Positions 13,701-27,400 of a DNA stretch of 64,000 nucleotides are shown here, piece by piece; the stretch's first letter is position 1; the number at the start of each line of letters is the position of its first letter. The notes under the pieces were generated by a model. The model saw only the letters and a list, made by a program, of their open reading frames with translations. It did not search any database and was not told the origin of the DNA. Both the position numbers and the translations under genes were made by a program. This DNA is from Tomocerus qinae (lineage: Eukaryota > Arthropoda > Collembola > Entomobryomorpha > Tomoceridae), in the NCBI GenBank assembly GCA_020055645.1, contig CM034546.1, positions 105,731,812 to 105,795,811 of the forward strand, in the 5' to 3' direction.

Positions 13701-16700
13701 AAATTTTGATAAATGCCATAAGGTCTGTATTATGTATAATGACGCAGCACAATTATTGCCAGAATGACCTGATGGCCTAAAGCCTAAGGTAATAAGTGAT
13801 ATTGATGAATACTGTAATTTTAGTGTATTTAATAAAGATATGCGTATGGTAATGGAGAAGCCCAACTGAACTAACTACTAATAAACCCACTTATCCGTTT
13901 TGTATTTTCGTTTTTCCTTGTGGCTAAGTCCCCATTAGTCAGTATTGCTCGCATTGGTAGGACTAGGTTGCGATTTGTTACGTAACACATACCTAGAAAT
14001 CAATATCAACCAAGACGTGACAAGTTATATTCATTCACATGCACATACTCTACTGTAGGCATAAATATTTTAAGCAATCACACAAGCTATTAGTAATAGT
14101 AAGTAATCGCTAAAGATTTTTTATAACGATTTAAAATATCATAGTGTCCAATTTTAGATAGCTTTTATATCTATAGAATGCAGTACAATCTTAGCTCAAG
14201 GATATTTCTAAGAACATGTTTGAATGCTTATTTTTCATTTGGCTGTATTATTTTGGATATTTTAATTCCTCACTCGTTTCAATAACTGATATCTATGCGA
14301 GAGTGACTTAAAATGCAAATCAAATAGTATGAACCTAATATTGCTCTATATTGTAGTCCATAGAATCGTAAATTCGTGACTGTGACACTTCCAAATGCTA
14401 TGACTACATATTATAGCATGTACTTAAGTTGTTTTTAAAAGGTATGTTATCAAAATTGTGCAAGAGATGGTAATCAAAGATTTTCTAAATGATCATGGAT
14501 TCGTTAAATAACTATAATTTCTATATAGTACTTATAATATACTAACAATATGGATTGTAGTAAATAATTATATAACTGTTACATTTGTAATGCTAAAATA
14601 CGTGTCAATTGGATTGGTAATTATATTGCTCATCAACGTGGACTACATAATTGTAGCTCTTGCTAAAAAGAACGCATGAAAAGTGTAAATCATTGCAGCT
14701 GCATGATACATACAGCAAGACATTAACTTTTTAACTAACAGTCTTATAGCTATAACCTCTGTTGATAGTGATGCTATAGTGAGTTTTGATATCTGAATTA
14801 ATTAGCCAATAAATAATCCTGTGTTTACGTGCGGAATGTACTGTTAACTTTTGGATTAGCTATAACCATTATACTCATATCATTATAGTACAATTTACAC
14901 TAAGGTTTAAATGATCAACAAATTGCATGAAAGATATCATTTACCTCGCCTCGTTGAACTACATAGAATTATATCGCCAGCGGTACATTGCTAATTCATC
15001 TGTACTTAATGAATATTAAAAACATTGATAATTTGAACATCTATGCGCCTCATTATCGCAGTAGCTGCATGCATACCTACATCGAATGTTAAGCATCGAA
15101 CATTAATATAAATAAAGACTTGCAACAAGTAAACTTTTGCAATTCTCTTCAAGACCAAACAGTAGTAACTATTTATATTTCGCACCGGCTAAGTTCAGTA
15201 TCCACTGTTCTAGTTCAATCAATAGCAAATTTCCGACTCCTAACAGATGATTGTACATTTTAAATGTAATGATTTTGTCCTTCCTACTACACATGAGTTA
15301 TTAAGATGTAAAAGTAATGAAATGTTAAGTGCATACTTAAAAGATGCTCCCGAAACTTACAGATGTACCCGAAACTTACATCGAAATCTTAGTTTTTAGT
15401 TCTTTGAGATGGTTTGTTTGATAGCCAATAAAAATTAGCAAATGTATCATTCTGGATAATCATTGTTCTGTTCTGAATGGAATTTAGCACAATTACACAA
15501 GCAGTTAAAGTAGGTGTTGCTTCTCCTCTTTTGAACATACATGAATGGTAGTATTAAGCTTTTAGGAATCTAGGAAAAATAGATTGCATGTGACTCCAGA
15601 TTCCAGAATGAAGACAAGGGAGTATTTGTGTGATATTATGGCACGCAACTCTTAAGTAACAAACAAGGCAGTAATCAGAGGTTATTTGGTATAAAAACGT
15701 CAGATATTATAGGGCCCGTTTATTATATAATAACTATACGTGGAAAGTAGATGAATGAAATGAAGTTTAGAGGTATTTATAAGCGTATTTACAAATAAAG
15801 GAATGTATTTGACTGCAATGGACCGTTCCCAATGCCTATGGAATAACAACAACACGAAACCTAAAATAATGGTAGAATTTCTTGACTTTAAATAGAGGGA
15901 CTTCTTGGAGCATGGTGGTCTTCGGGATAATTCCCTCCTCAGCTATTCAGAGTTGACTCATGTACACATAAGGCAAGCATGTTGGTATGTGTTATTAACT
16001 TATCTACTACCAGCAATAACAAGTGACTAACACTGTCATAAATTGTTTAAATGCGTTTCTAGTACATACGAGAGTCATATAACTGCTATGAAGAGAGTAT
16101 TTGTTGATAATTGTAGAGAAAAAGGTTGTTTCTCAAGTATCCCTCTACTAACTAGGGACATGTTTATAATGATAGTTTGGAAGGACATAACATGTGGAAA
16201 ATAGATCTTATTCTTAGCCAACGTAAATAATATAGCTACTATATAGTAGTGTGGAGCAAAAGTGTCGTTTGCCTTTAAGACGATGGTAATTGAGTGGTAT
16301 GTCAAGATGTGTCTCCGCCGAGCTCATAGAATGTAATATTGTGAATAAAGAATGATTTTTTGTACCGATTTCCTGTGTTGTTAAGTCCTCAAGTAACATG
16401 AGGGGATGAGTAATCAAGAACATATGTACTATACAATTCTCCACTTACAATTTAACGTTTTTAACACATCTCAAGGAAACGAGATTTAGTACTTAGCAAA
16501 TAGTGGTTAAATGCTCCGCTTTGAATTTAAGTATATGCATACTAATTAGTCTTTGTTTAACTGTGTCAACTCATGAGCCGTTCCCAAAAGGACCTTATTC
16601 AGGGTAGAAGCATGAATATTCCTTTAGGTCATTTGCAGAAGGTAGTCCAGTTAAAATATTAATGACTTACACACACATTACTATAAAGTACAGTACGCAT

Positions 16701-18312
16701 AGTTCTATTATTGACTGAAAATACTTAAAGTATCACAAAAATGAACGTTATAACTTTACACGCACAAAAAATGTAATACTTTCTTAAGTAGTATTGATAA
16801 ATTGTGTTTAAATATTGGAGAAATAGTTGTAGGTAAGTATGTAGCAATGTAAGTAAGTATTTTTTATCTAATACTGCGTTAAATACATTTGGTATCTATT
16901 AACATTACATAGGCACCTATTATCAGTAGTACAATTATTATATTAGATTGAAGCGTATAGCACTTATAATTTATAATCCATAAGGGTTTTCTTTTAGCTT
17001 GTTGTAAGTTAAATTAGTAAGTATTCATAAATGTAGTAAGCTGCTTAGTGCACTACTCATCTATTGCCCTCATCTCATTCAACGGGGAAACTTATCTTTT
17101 TTGACTTGGTTGAACTAGACTTTACTCTACTGATGTGAAGCAACTGTTATTTTTCAGTAGAGAGACCCATACAGTCTCATATGTAACAAAATATTACAAC
17201 ACACACATGTACACATTAAACCACACTACTTAGCATCGCATCGGGCACCACTAATGTGAGCAACAGACCACCGTACATATTTCTAGCCACGAAGATCAAG
17301 GGGAGACATTCAACTTTATACAGCTACTGATATACACAATCCTATGTAGTCTCTCTACATTACTTACAAGAAATAGCGCTTTTTAACTCAAACTTGCCCT
17401 TACGACCTACACAATTTCAGTTTTAAGAACAATTTCAACAAAACATCTCCTTTTCATTTACTTATTATTATTATGATTCCAATTTTCTAGTGTCCGTGCT
17501 GAATGTATTCCAAAATACCACAGCACATCTATAATTTCTACTCGAGGAGAGACAAGCCTTTTATCAATCGTGATGGGAATGTGACAGAGTGAAAAGTAGT
17601 TTGTGTTTTGGGGATTTATCGTCTGTTTTGTGTTTATTTGTTTGAGGAAATCATGAATAAGTACAATGTTTATATAAAACAACAGCCTGACAACTACTAT
17701 AAGTAAAATAAAGTAAACTGACCAGCTAAGCTTAGACTTGGCTTTGGTGTCTGACCTAGAAATATGTATTTTATCGACTATGGGGACATGATCATTACAG
17801 GGTAATATGACTATTATTATTAATGAAGCACAAGCACACAGAATATATTTACATTCATGAAAAAATCACAGATCTAGTTGACTTGGCCATTTCACAAAAC
17901 AAATCCTTATAGAGTGACTCAAATCTAATGAGTGGGATACTTAAGAGCTAAACATTCAACTCAGTTAACTGTCATAAAGCTGAAATTGATTTTACCTAGA
18001 GTTAGACCATTTGAGACTGCTTGTACTGTTTGTAAAGTGAATAATTACCATTTGTGTTACCAATACATACTTGAATAACTAAATTACGTGTGTACTTATT
18101 GTGTTTGTAAATGACTCGACTTGACTCTGCAGCTAAATGATGCATTAGGGAGTAAAATTTTTACAATTGTACAGTTAAAAAAGACAAATCTCGTTTACAC
18201 TGAATGAAAAATGACACCCTGAAAAGCAATTTAAATTAATTCTAATGAATCCATCGTTTACAGTTGATATTTACATACGAACGAAGTCAGTATAGTTTTA
18301 GACCTTCCTCTG
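10747..18312. other. Gene-poor AT-rich intergenic region upstream of TSC2
   Basis: The end next to 10747 should hold the TSC2 promoter and 5' UTR, but I could not place a TATA box or start site. The rest holds only short non-conserved frames. A TATAAAAG at 12578-12585 is followed by a short ATG frame, but nothing coding follows it. No transposon termini or large tandem repeats were noticed. Confidence 0.55.
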
Positions 18313-18390
18313 TATAAATAGCCGTGGATAAAATACATTTACAACATAAGATTTGTCGCATTAACAACTTTACTCCTCATTTCTATTCTG
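18313..18390 (+). promoter_or_regulatory. Candidate TATA promoter with short non-coding first exon
   Basis: TATAAATA at 18313-18320 is followed about 70 bp later by a strong splice donor, TTCTG|GTAAGT, with the exon ending at 18390. No ATG lies between the expected start site (around 18342) and the donor, so this would be a 5' UTR exon. The nearest + strand gene with an open acceptor is the secreted-protein gene (acceptor just before 20636), so this may be one of its alternative first exons. Inference only. Confidence 0.35.
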
Positions 18391-18643
18391 GTAAGTACTT
18401 GTATCAAGAAAATTTAATTAAAATTATTAATTGCATGGTATATGTGTTTAACATCCAGCTAGTGACTGATATGTGTATAGAGAATAGGGAAAAAGCCGCC
18501 GTATAATAAACGCATAACAATAATATCAGAAAAGGGAAGAGTTAAGCTAGGATTTAGGTTCTATGCATAGCATTATATATTGGACACGAATTTAACGAAG
18601 TGTAGATGCAAATGTGTGTGTAACAAACTGGCAAGACGAATCC

Positions 18644-18744
18644 ATTGGCTATTCATATAAAAGGAGAACACGGATTCCCTCGAAGAGGCAAAAGCTCATC
18701 ATCGCTAGCAAAACTCGTTCGACACATCTTCCACTTCACTTCAG
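18644..18744 (+). promoter_or_regulatory. Candidate promoter (inverted CCAAT plus TATA) and non-coding first exon
   Basis: ATTGG (18644-18648) lies just before TATAAAAG (18656-18663). About 80 bp on, a donor CTTCAG|GTGAAA closes an ATG-free exon at 18744. The expected start site is near 18686-18695. The acceptor TTTTTTCAAAG ending at 20635, just before the coding start of the secreted-protein gene, is the natural partner, giving an intron of about 1.9 kb. This is the better of two candidate promoters about 340 bp apart. Confidence 0.45.
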
Positions 18745-20685
18745 GTGAAAATAATATTCGTGTTGTTCGAAAAATCTAATTGTTTTCTACACTCAGCATT
18801 TAGTTAAGGCCAGTTTTAATTCAAACTTGTATCAGTATCACACTTTATCTCTTACTAAATACTCCTTAACTGATACATGTACAGTGAGTTTATTTACTCT
18901 GGATTAGTGGCATGTTTAAAGCCGAAGTTAAAGTAAACTAAAGACGACTAGCAAGATTAGTTACTTGTCTCATTTTCTTGAAACGACGACTGACAATTGA
19001 GGATTTGTAGTATATATCTCAAGAAAGAATTATATAGCTATATAGCCTATTAATCTTGTAAAAGTAGCCAAAACACAATTGAAAAATCTGGTGGATAAAA
19101 GGAGGATTAAGAAAGGTAGCTTAATAGTATTGTCAGTACATTGGGTAATGTCAGTAGTAATACTGTTAACATTGTACAAGTGCAATAAAGATAAGCTGAG
19201 CTTATACAGCAGACTTGCAATTAAACTAGTAAGATAAGTAAAGGCAAGAGTGTCACGTTCAGTTGTAGTTCTATCATAATAAGATATAATAGAGCATCAG
19301 GTTCTTTCTTTCAATCCGAGTGGCACTTGCCTTTCATCTCTAACAATAAGTAACTCACTCATTTACAAATTCTCATTTTCTAGTCTACAAAAGTTCCTGA
19401 CAATAAGACAACAGAGAAGAGAGGGTAAGCTTGGAAATTCAATCCAAGTTTACTAAAGAGAGTATTAGATTCTTATATGTATTAAAGATACGAGTTTTAT
19501 GAAGTTTACATACATCTGCGTATAGTATATCGTAGTAAATCTGTTGAACATAGAATCAATGCAGTCTGTCTGACAATGTTCAAGTTGAACACGTTGCTTT
19601 TCCTTTGCTCATCTGGCTTGTCGAGTTTGAGTGTGAGTGGTGGTCTCATCTTCCCTGTCTAAACATTTATACGTTGAACTGTATTGTTTGTATAGGTATA
19701 TAGTAGTACACTTACACATCTGCAATGAGTTATCTACAATATGTCTAGTCTATTGTGTCTGCATATATACATATTGTTAAAGCTACCTTCCCTAACCTCA
19801 ATTGCTTAGCTCATGGTTTGGTTTTCTTTAGCTCATGAATTGAATCTCATCTGGATTTGAATCGAGTTGAGGCTTTAGCATAGTCATACACTTTGCTATT
19901 CACTTTTATTAGTTATGGGAAGTAGTGTGTTGTAGTTCGTATTGTAGTCTTCTATGAGAAAAAAAAACTGGTGAAAAACATTCGCAACCAGTGGCCAACT
20001 TGCACTGAATCAATACAAAGAGGACTGTAGTACACGCTATACATTTTCAATACATGAGACAGATAGGCGAGGAGCATCTTCACATTCTACCTACTTATTG
20101 AAATCTGCGTGCTAGAACACACAAGACAGGTATCTGAAAAGAGTAGGATGAGTAGAGACACTATTGCTTGGGGTACTATGAATTAAGGTTTAACTTTTAT
20201 AAGTTAGGTTAGTGTGTAATGTGTGTATTTACTAATAAAACAGGCTTTCTGTATAATTTCTCTAGCAATCCTTTTTACAACTTATTTGATTGATTCTGTT
20301 GTGTTACATTTATTACAGAGAGTACCTATGCAGAAGAAGCCAGTCGTGTAGAGAGAGAATCTTACTTATTGTTCAGCGAAAATTGCTTATTTTTATGCAT
20401 TGGCAGTTGGCAACTTGACATTGCTTGTCTTCATAAAGTGCATTCTTAATCTCAATCAGCTCCGCTTCAGTGCAAGTTACAAAAGAAAAGCTGACGTCTT
20501 TGTCTCGCCTCCGAGTGTGGCTGACCAAACCATTAGTCTTGGAATCTATTTCTAATTTTCTACTGCAACACACACGTAGCAAGTTCCGATAAGTGAATTT
20601 TTGAGATTTTAAGTGTTTTTTCTATTTTTTCAAAGTTGTGACGCTCCTTGAATTAAAACTGCCTGGGGCAATTAAAATTGCCAGC

Positions 20686-23600
20686 ATGACGCAATCTACT
20701 ACGATGAAGATTGCACTATTTTTAGAAAAACCACTCAAAGTGAGTAGCAGTTCGAGAAGTGGACAATGGAAGTGGGTATTTGCAGCTCAATTAATTCTTA
20801 TGTTGGTGACAGTTGTTTTGAGCGATACACAGACTGTTAATAGTGATAGTGAAGTTTTATCTCATAGTATTAGTCATCCTATTAATAGTGATAATAAGAA
20901 TGTGCCATTAAAAGATACTCACTCACCACAACAGCAAATGTCTATTAATCTCACTAAAGTGTGGGATGGTGTCCAGAAATTCATCCAATCTGGAGTCAAT
21001 TCTACAGCTACCTTCTTGGATCTGACTAAGAGAGATGTGGATCAACAGACTCATAAAAAGCAGGAGGGTTTACAATCCCATGAACCTGGACAACATCGTG
21101 TCAATAATCACACTCTTCATGAGAATGCTACTCACGATACAATGCACGAACATGTTCTTCACCATCATGATGTCGGTGAAATCCAAGAGCACTCTAATCA
21201 CGAATTCACGACGCAGGAGGAGAATCCAGCCGAAACTGTAAGACTTCAGGATATTCTTCGCCAGATTTTTGTCGGTAAGGAAAGAGATTGGATTACCAAT
21301 AAATTCCATCCTCTTCTTCGGTAGTTAATAAGATACTCCTTTTTTATCCGACTATATCGTGCAGTGGGAATTTTTGTCTTAATATTTTTTATTGTTCGTA
21401 GATGAATTAGACTCAGATGAACACACTGCTGAAGAAATTGATGATGGAGAACAAAGTTTAAATGATGGTCGTTCGGATATTGGCGGTCGAAATGCTACAA
21501 AGAAGACCCACGCCAATAGTTATGCCAACTCTACCGTTTCTCGACAGGGACGCGCTGACAGTAGCAGCCGCACCAAAAGACGATTTTCCAAATCCACTTC
21601 CAAAAGCGGTTCATCAAAATCTAAATCAACCGATTTAAGTAAATACAATAAATATATGGATGCAGTTCTGCAGAGAATGAATACCATGATAAAGTCTAAG
21701 CGAATGGATCCATTGAGAGTCAATTTGTACGCTGGCCCAAGCAAGAAGAAAAACGGAAATAAAAATAAGAAAAACAGTCCTAGAATGAATTTAGACTCGG
21801 AAGAAGAGGGCGGATTTGACACAGATGAAGAGGCAGATGGAGATCGGGAACCTCCAAGTGATGGACCGGCAACTAGAGATATTTATCTCGATAGAGATGG
21901 GGCTACCAGAAGAATTAGGTAGACACTTTTCAAAAATTTATTTAATAGTTTGATAATTTAAGGGAAAGATTACGAGAAAACTGTTGACAATTACAGAGCA
22001 CTACTAGCCAACGTCAGTTCTACAAACAAACCTCTTCTCTTCAGTGAGCAAGATGAAGATAGGGACTTTGATAGTATCGAGTCCAGAGATGGAAGTCCGT
22101 CCACAGCAAGAAATTCTCCTGACAATGGAACTAAACCCATCTCAACTGGTAGGAATAAAACAGGAAACAAGCCCTCTAAAAAGAACTCAAAAGAAAAAGA
22201 TGGACAGAAAGCAAAGGGTGGATCTAACAAATCTAAAAATTCTCCTCGACCCACTCGCGGGATTTTGCATGGTCTCTCAACACTTAGGAGGGACGGAAAT
22301 GTTCAGGTTCTGAAGCAGAGTGACCGAAGTCGATTAGTCCGTGCCAAATTCCTTTTAGGGCCAGTAGCTCTAGAAATCTTGCCAAAGGTAAGACAAATTG
22401 TTGCCTTTAATTCATTTCGTAGTCGTGTATAAGGATTAAACCACAAAGTTACTCAGCATGAAAAGTGGATCACTTTCGGTTGCGGAAGAGAAGAGAGCAA
22501 GTTTCAATTGAATTAATCGCTTTACGCAGAACTAATAGAGCCTTATAATAACAATGAGTAGGCATGTACTCAGTCTCAAACTTTGTTTTCGTTTTGCTTT
22601 GGATGTGTTCTAAAAAAACTGTAGGCAAAACATAATCATTAGAAGGGTCATTTATTTTGCAAACAACGCATCCTGAGACGTGAGCGAGAACGACGAACAA
22701 GGTATTCTACGGATCCTGACTCCATCCATTCACTCAGGATAAATAATATGTAAACCAGATTCCCTACTGTTTACTCTTTAGATTTTACAACATTGAATTT
22801 TGCACAAAGGCTAACAACGTTTTAATGCTACCTGTATTGTACTGCGAAGTCTCTGCAGCCCAATTATCTTGTGGCTTATATTATTGACATGTACCACAGT
22901 CTAACTTCATCCACATCGTAAAAATTGCACTCGTACACTTTCTGGTAGAGTATCATTTTTAAATACCTACAACCAACCGGTATTACTAGCGTGTGCCATG
23001 TCATCGGGTGCATTTTCCCTCTCACAATAGGCATTTCGGGTTTGCATCTTATTTTTCTGTGAATGTTATTGATCCACTTCTGTTTTAATTCTTTATTTAT
23101 GGATTCAAAAAAATGTTGCAGTTACAAATATTTATTTAAGATTGCAATCCAAAGCTTTTAAACTAAATCATTGTTTACATGAAGCTGATGTGTGTAGAAT
23201 AGACAGTATGAAGATATCGTGGTCAATCTCATTTTCGATGGCGGTGAGTAATTTATACCGTAGATACTTGCCGGTAAGTAGGCTAAAACTGTAAATACTT
23301 CAACTTAAAATCAAGAGTCGGCTGCCAGACTGTTTGTGCCATAAAAGGCGATAAAAATCAGGTTGCTCAAAATATTATAGAGGAAAGGTATTATTAGTAT
23401 AGTAAGTACAGGTATTTACATAGGTAAACTTTATCATCATGATTAAGACAGTAAAACAGTAGTGAATGAATTGATTTCAATTAGTACGTATATAGCTCTA
23501 CTACCACTTGAGATGTACATCATTGTGAAGAAGTATTAAGCATTATGCTGTCACTAGGTTAAATGAAACTTACATACATGGTCACACAGTCATCTTGCAT

Positions 23601-24489
23601 TACGAGTTCAAGTTGTCTGAATCCAATGGAAATGATTTGTTTACTCTGTGTGGGCATAAAAATCACAACTACTTAGCTTGGGTTTAGAAAGCAAGTTTTA
23701 TTTACTCTTTAATGCATCTGCTCATGACTTGTAGTGAACTGGTTCAATGTTTTATCGTTTCGGTGCTGTTTCGTTGTTACATTGAGATTTTTGGCGTGCA
23801 GTAGTACATGCACTTGTTTGCTACGAGTGGATTTACTGCTGATTGCAATCAGCCACTTAGTTATGTGTTGCAGTTATGCATAAAAATAAGTTCACATTAT
23901 TTTACAAGCCTTATCTAAATGTTACTACGTAAAATGATTTAGAGAACTGAATTTAAATTAGTTACTTAACAAGTCTATAAATATCAGAAATCATTGGTGA
24001 TGAGTGAGCGAATGTGAAGGAAGCGTATCAGTTATGGTTATGATTTTAAGATGATTTATATCAATAATTTAAGTCAAATCAACTGTATTTATGTATAAAT
24101 ATGGTTTTGAATCTAGAATTAACTGTTAATACACAAAATGATGTAAAATTGTATTGCATAATCATATTTTGTGTTAAATTCAATAGAAAACCAATCCAAG
24201 GACAGGTCGTGGGGGTCAAGGAAATAAACCAGCAGCAACAGCAACTGCACCACAACTCAAGGGGATTTTGGAAGTCCGATTGAAGCAAGGAAGTCCTACC
24301 CGTATCAAGAGATTGAGAGTCTATCCTCCAGGTAATGTGAAAGTGGCGGGTGACGGATCAAAGCAAGCTGGACCTTCAGGAGGACGGGTCTCTGGACGTG
24401 GATACAATAAAGTCACCCCGATGGCTACTTACCGTCTGCGTCAAGTCGCCATGCAAGTCGTCAGACATGCTGATAGATTGAAGCATTGA
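20686..24489 (+). CDS. Secreted His-rich precursor with group-7-allergen/JHBP-like (TULIP) domain
   Basis: No named orthologue recognised. Four coding exons join in frame: 20686-21274, 21402-21918, 21997-22387, 24187-24489, giving 599 aa. Residues 30-45 are strongly hydrophobic (VFAAQLILMLVTVVLS), a signal peptide or signal anchor preceded by a 29-residue lead. Next comes an N-glycosylation-rich, His-rich stretch (about 135-185) including HEHVLHHHDVGEI, then an acidic run, then RTKR (253-256), a furin-type site. After it, KYNKYMDAVLQRMNTMIK...MDPL and later GILHGLSTLRRDGNVQV...RAKFLLG (about 456-490) resemble the order of motifs in mite group-7 allergens, a BPI/TULIP lipid-binding fold. In that family these two blocks lie close together; here about 150 Lys/Ser/Asp/Glu-rich residues separate them. 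The last exon supplies LKGILEVRLKQGSPTRIKRL, corresponding to the next strand pair, and a basic tail. The ATG at 20686 is the first in the exon after the acceptor at 20635. Gene structure is fairly secure; the domain assignment is tentative. Confidence 0.62.
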
Positions 24490-27400
24490 TCATCTAATCC
24501 TCATTACTCCGGGGTAACAATCTCGGGGAGGGAGGACTAGGAACAATCTTGTATTCAAGAAATTGAAACTTTTTACCACGGGTGTAATAACTCTTGAGAT
24601 GAAGGATGATGTCATTTAAAAACGGATTTTGTTGGCCATAAACTGGAGTAAGTAGATGATAGATGGATATGGATGTATATTTATCTAGCAACCATTTTTT
24701 AGATTTTTGTACTTTGTTTTACCTTACCGCGGAATGAGTTCCTTACTTACATTGCGTAATCTGTAATTATTATTATTCATAAATTCAGTAAGTACTACAC
24801 AATGAGTTATTGTTCCTGGTTCCATCAGGGCTGAGATAATGGATTATTACATGATTTTGTTTGCCTTTTGTATTATTTATTGTATTTATTACGTTAGTAT
24901 ACCATGTAACATTCTCTTGTTTTATACATCTGCCTCCTGTGTTATCTTTTCTAGACTTGTTAACAGTGTTCTATTTCTTTTCTCACAAAAACTTAATAAA
25001 ATGATGTTAATGACCAAATATTACTATCTGTCTTTACCCCATATTTATCTTGAATGTATGCGTCTACAACTATGTGGAGTTGGTGAGGTAAGAATTTCTG
25101 GCTGTGATATGAATGGCTGAGTAAATCTTTCGTTTAATTCCAAGAAGCTTACATCCAGTAATTATCTTCAATTATGACAGCTATAATTTTAGAATCATAT
25201 AGTTTAAGCGTGGGTGTTACAGACTGGAAACAATTAAATAATACTAAATTATATATTTCAGTTCACGATATAAAGTAGATAAAAAACTTTTGAAACCAGG
25301 ATAAAACTTTAAAAAACTTGACCTCATAATATGCTTTGAATTTTCAAAATAAGTAACTAATACATGAGAAGCTACCTGTCTCCACATGAAGTTATTAGTA
25401 GCTGCCAGTTGGCCACTTAAAGAACATTGCGTGTTCTAAATCAAGTAATAACTTCCCTTGCTCTGACTTTCCTCATTTTTTCAACTGTCAATAATAAATG
25501 GGCTTCATTCCAATCTTGATGATTGATTGACTCAAGTCAAAACAGGTTTCTAGCTTACACTTTTAATACATTCCAGTGTAATGACGATTCGATTTTCTTC
25601 GCTACAATAATGACCTAATTTGTACTGAGTAGCATCTTCAGTAATTGAAAGTACTAATGGCACAAGATTGCACTTGAAAGCTTTATAAATATTTGCATAA
25701 GGAAGAAAATGACTAATAAGATTCATTAGATATCGCAATTTCCTCGAGACACGCTTAATTCTTAGTAGAAAGATCACAAGGGGAAAATCCGCACTTAATC
25801 ACATGAAAAACACTTTTCATTTCATCGGCAGCTACATAGAAGTTTACGAAAATCGACCTGAAGCTTCAAATGTAAATAAAACTATGTATTTAAGCAAATT
25901 GAGTAGGATCGTATATACTGTACATTCTACAACCGTAATAAATGGTTTTTGTTTTAATTTTTTAATACATTTACCTTGATTTATTTTCACACGAATTGTA
26001 ATTACATTTGTAGTATTACCTCCCTAAGATTGACAACCAACAACAATTAAGCCCATGTCACGAAGTTGAGGATTATTATAGCTAAAATTGTAGGACTATA
26101 ACCTAAAGGAACATACAGTATTATGTATGCTATGTGCATTTGTATGTATTCGTACCTTTCAATGATAAAAATAATTTTGAATCATTGATCATTATAGATT
26201 GAACCTATATAGTTTATACGCGCTTAATGAGATAATAATATAGTTTGTTTACTTAAAAGTAATGCGCAGACTAATCAATGGGTACAATCGTGCATACATA
26301 CAGATACATCACACAAATGCATATTGACTCGAACATTTTAGTACATCACACCAGGTCTACTATGTCACATTTGTAATTTCCGATTTTTTCCGATTTACAA
26401 TTTCGGATTAAAACTAGGATGCGAATTGCGAATATAGAACACCCGTTTACTCTCATCTCTGCCATTGTTTACACTCAATTTTATTTACCCCAACAATCGT
26501 AAGAGAACCTTATGCTTTTTTGAAGATAATTATTATTACCACTACAGCTTATCGTACAATATTATCTTACTAACTACCTTTTAGATCTGGCACCGATAAT
26601 TACAATGCAAGTGAATACAATTTTGCACTATACATACAGATTGATAGATTTAGCTCTGGGAAGAAATTATCGGCTAATACACACGAGAATTTAGCATTTA
26701 GTCAACTTTCTTTTGGTACACTACCTATCACTTCAACTCAAGTACTAGCAATTGCACATTATTTTATCCTTTTAGGTAGACTATAAAATTTTAATGCCAA
26801 AGCTTTGTATAGTATAAAATTAGGTGATGTAATCTAAATAATGACTTTTAATATTCCTTCAACCTCAACACTGAAAAGGACGGGATCGAAAAATCGAATG
26901 TACCGAGGAAGAATCCATTTTATGTCTAGAGAAAGTTTACATAAAAACAATAACACTATTCATTATCTGTTTCTTGATCTGTAATGCTTAATCATAATAT
27001 GAATAACATTTCCGTTTTCCAATTTAGGAGCATTGAAATTAAACATTTACTAAAATATGTTAATTAATTATGTGTATGTTTTACCAATTGAGGCATAAAT
27101 ACTATTAGGTAGTATAAGCAGGTAATCATACCGAAGAACAATTAATTAATTAATTAGCCGTTCTGTACAGTGTATTGGAATGCATGCATACATTAAATCC
27201 AGACTTTCTTCTTCAGAGCTCAGTTTAGAATTGGGTACACAGTTTTAGAATAAAACTACATACTATGCTAAACTAATCTATTAAATAGACAATTTATACA
27301 ACATAGATTACATGTAGTGATTTCTCAGAGAGTTTTAAGCAGTATTTCCATTTTCATCCGATGGAAAGCCATCCTTGAAATAACTGTTAATTATTACAGA

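Noticed and set aside
21919-21996. Apparent stop (AGG TAG) ending the secreted protein early
   Set aside because: GTAGAC is a donor; splicing to the acceptor ATTACAG at 21996 keeps the frame open and leads to the conserved GILHGL segment. The nearer acceptor (TTTAAG) would give a stop.
22470-22700. Minus-strand ORF in the third intron of the secreted-protein gene
   Set aside because: No recognisable motif. The plus-strand exons join cleanly across it in phase 0, so it is more likely chance.
27142-27157. (AATT)n run as a possible transposon terminus
   Set aside because: Simple-sequence only; no inverted partner or flanking duplication seen.
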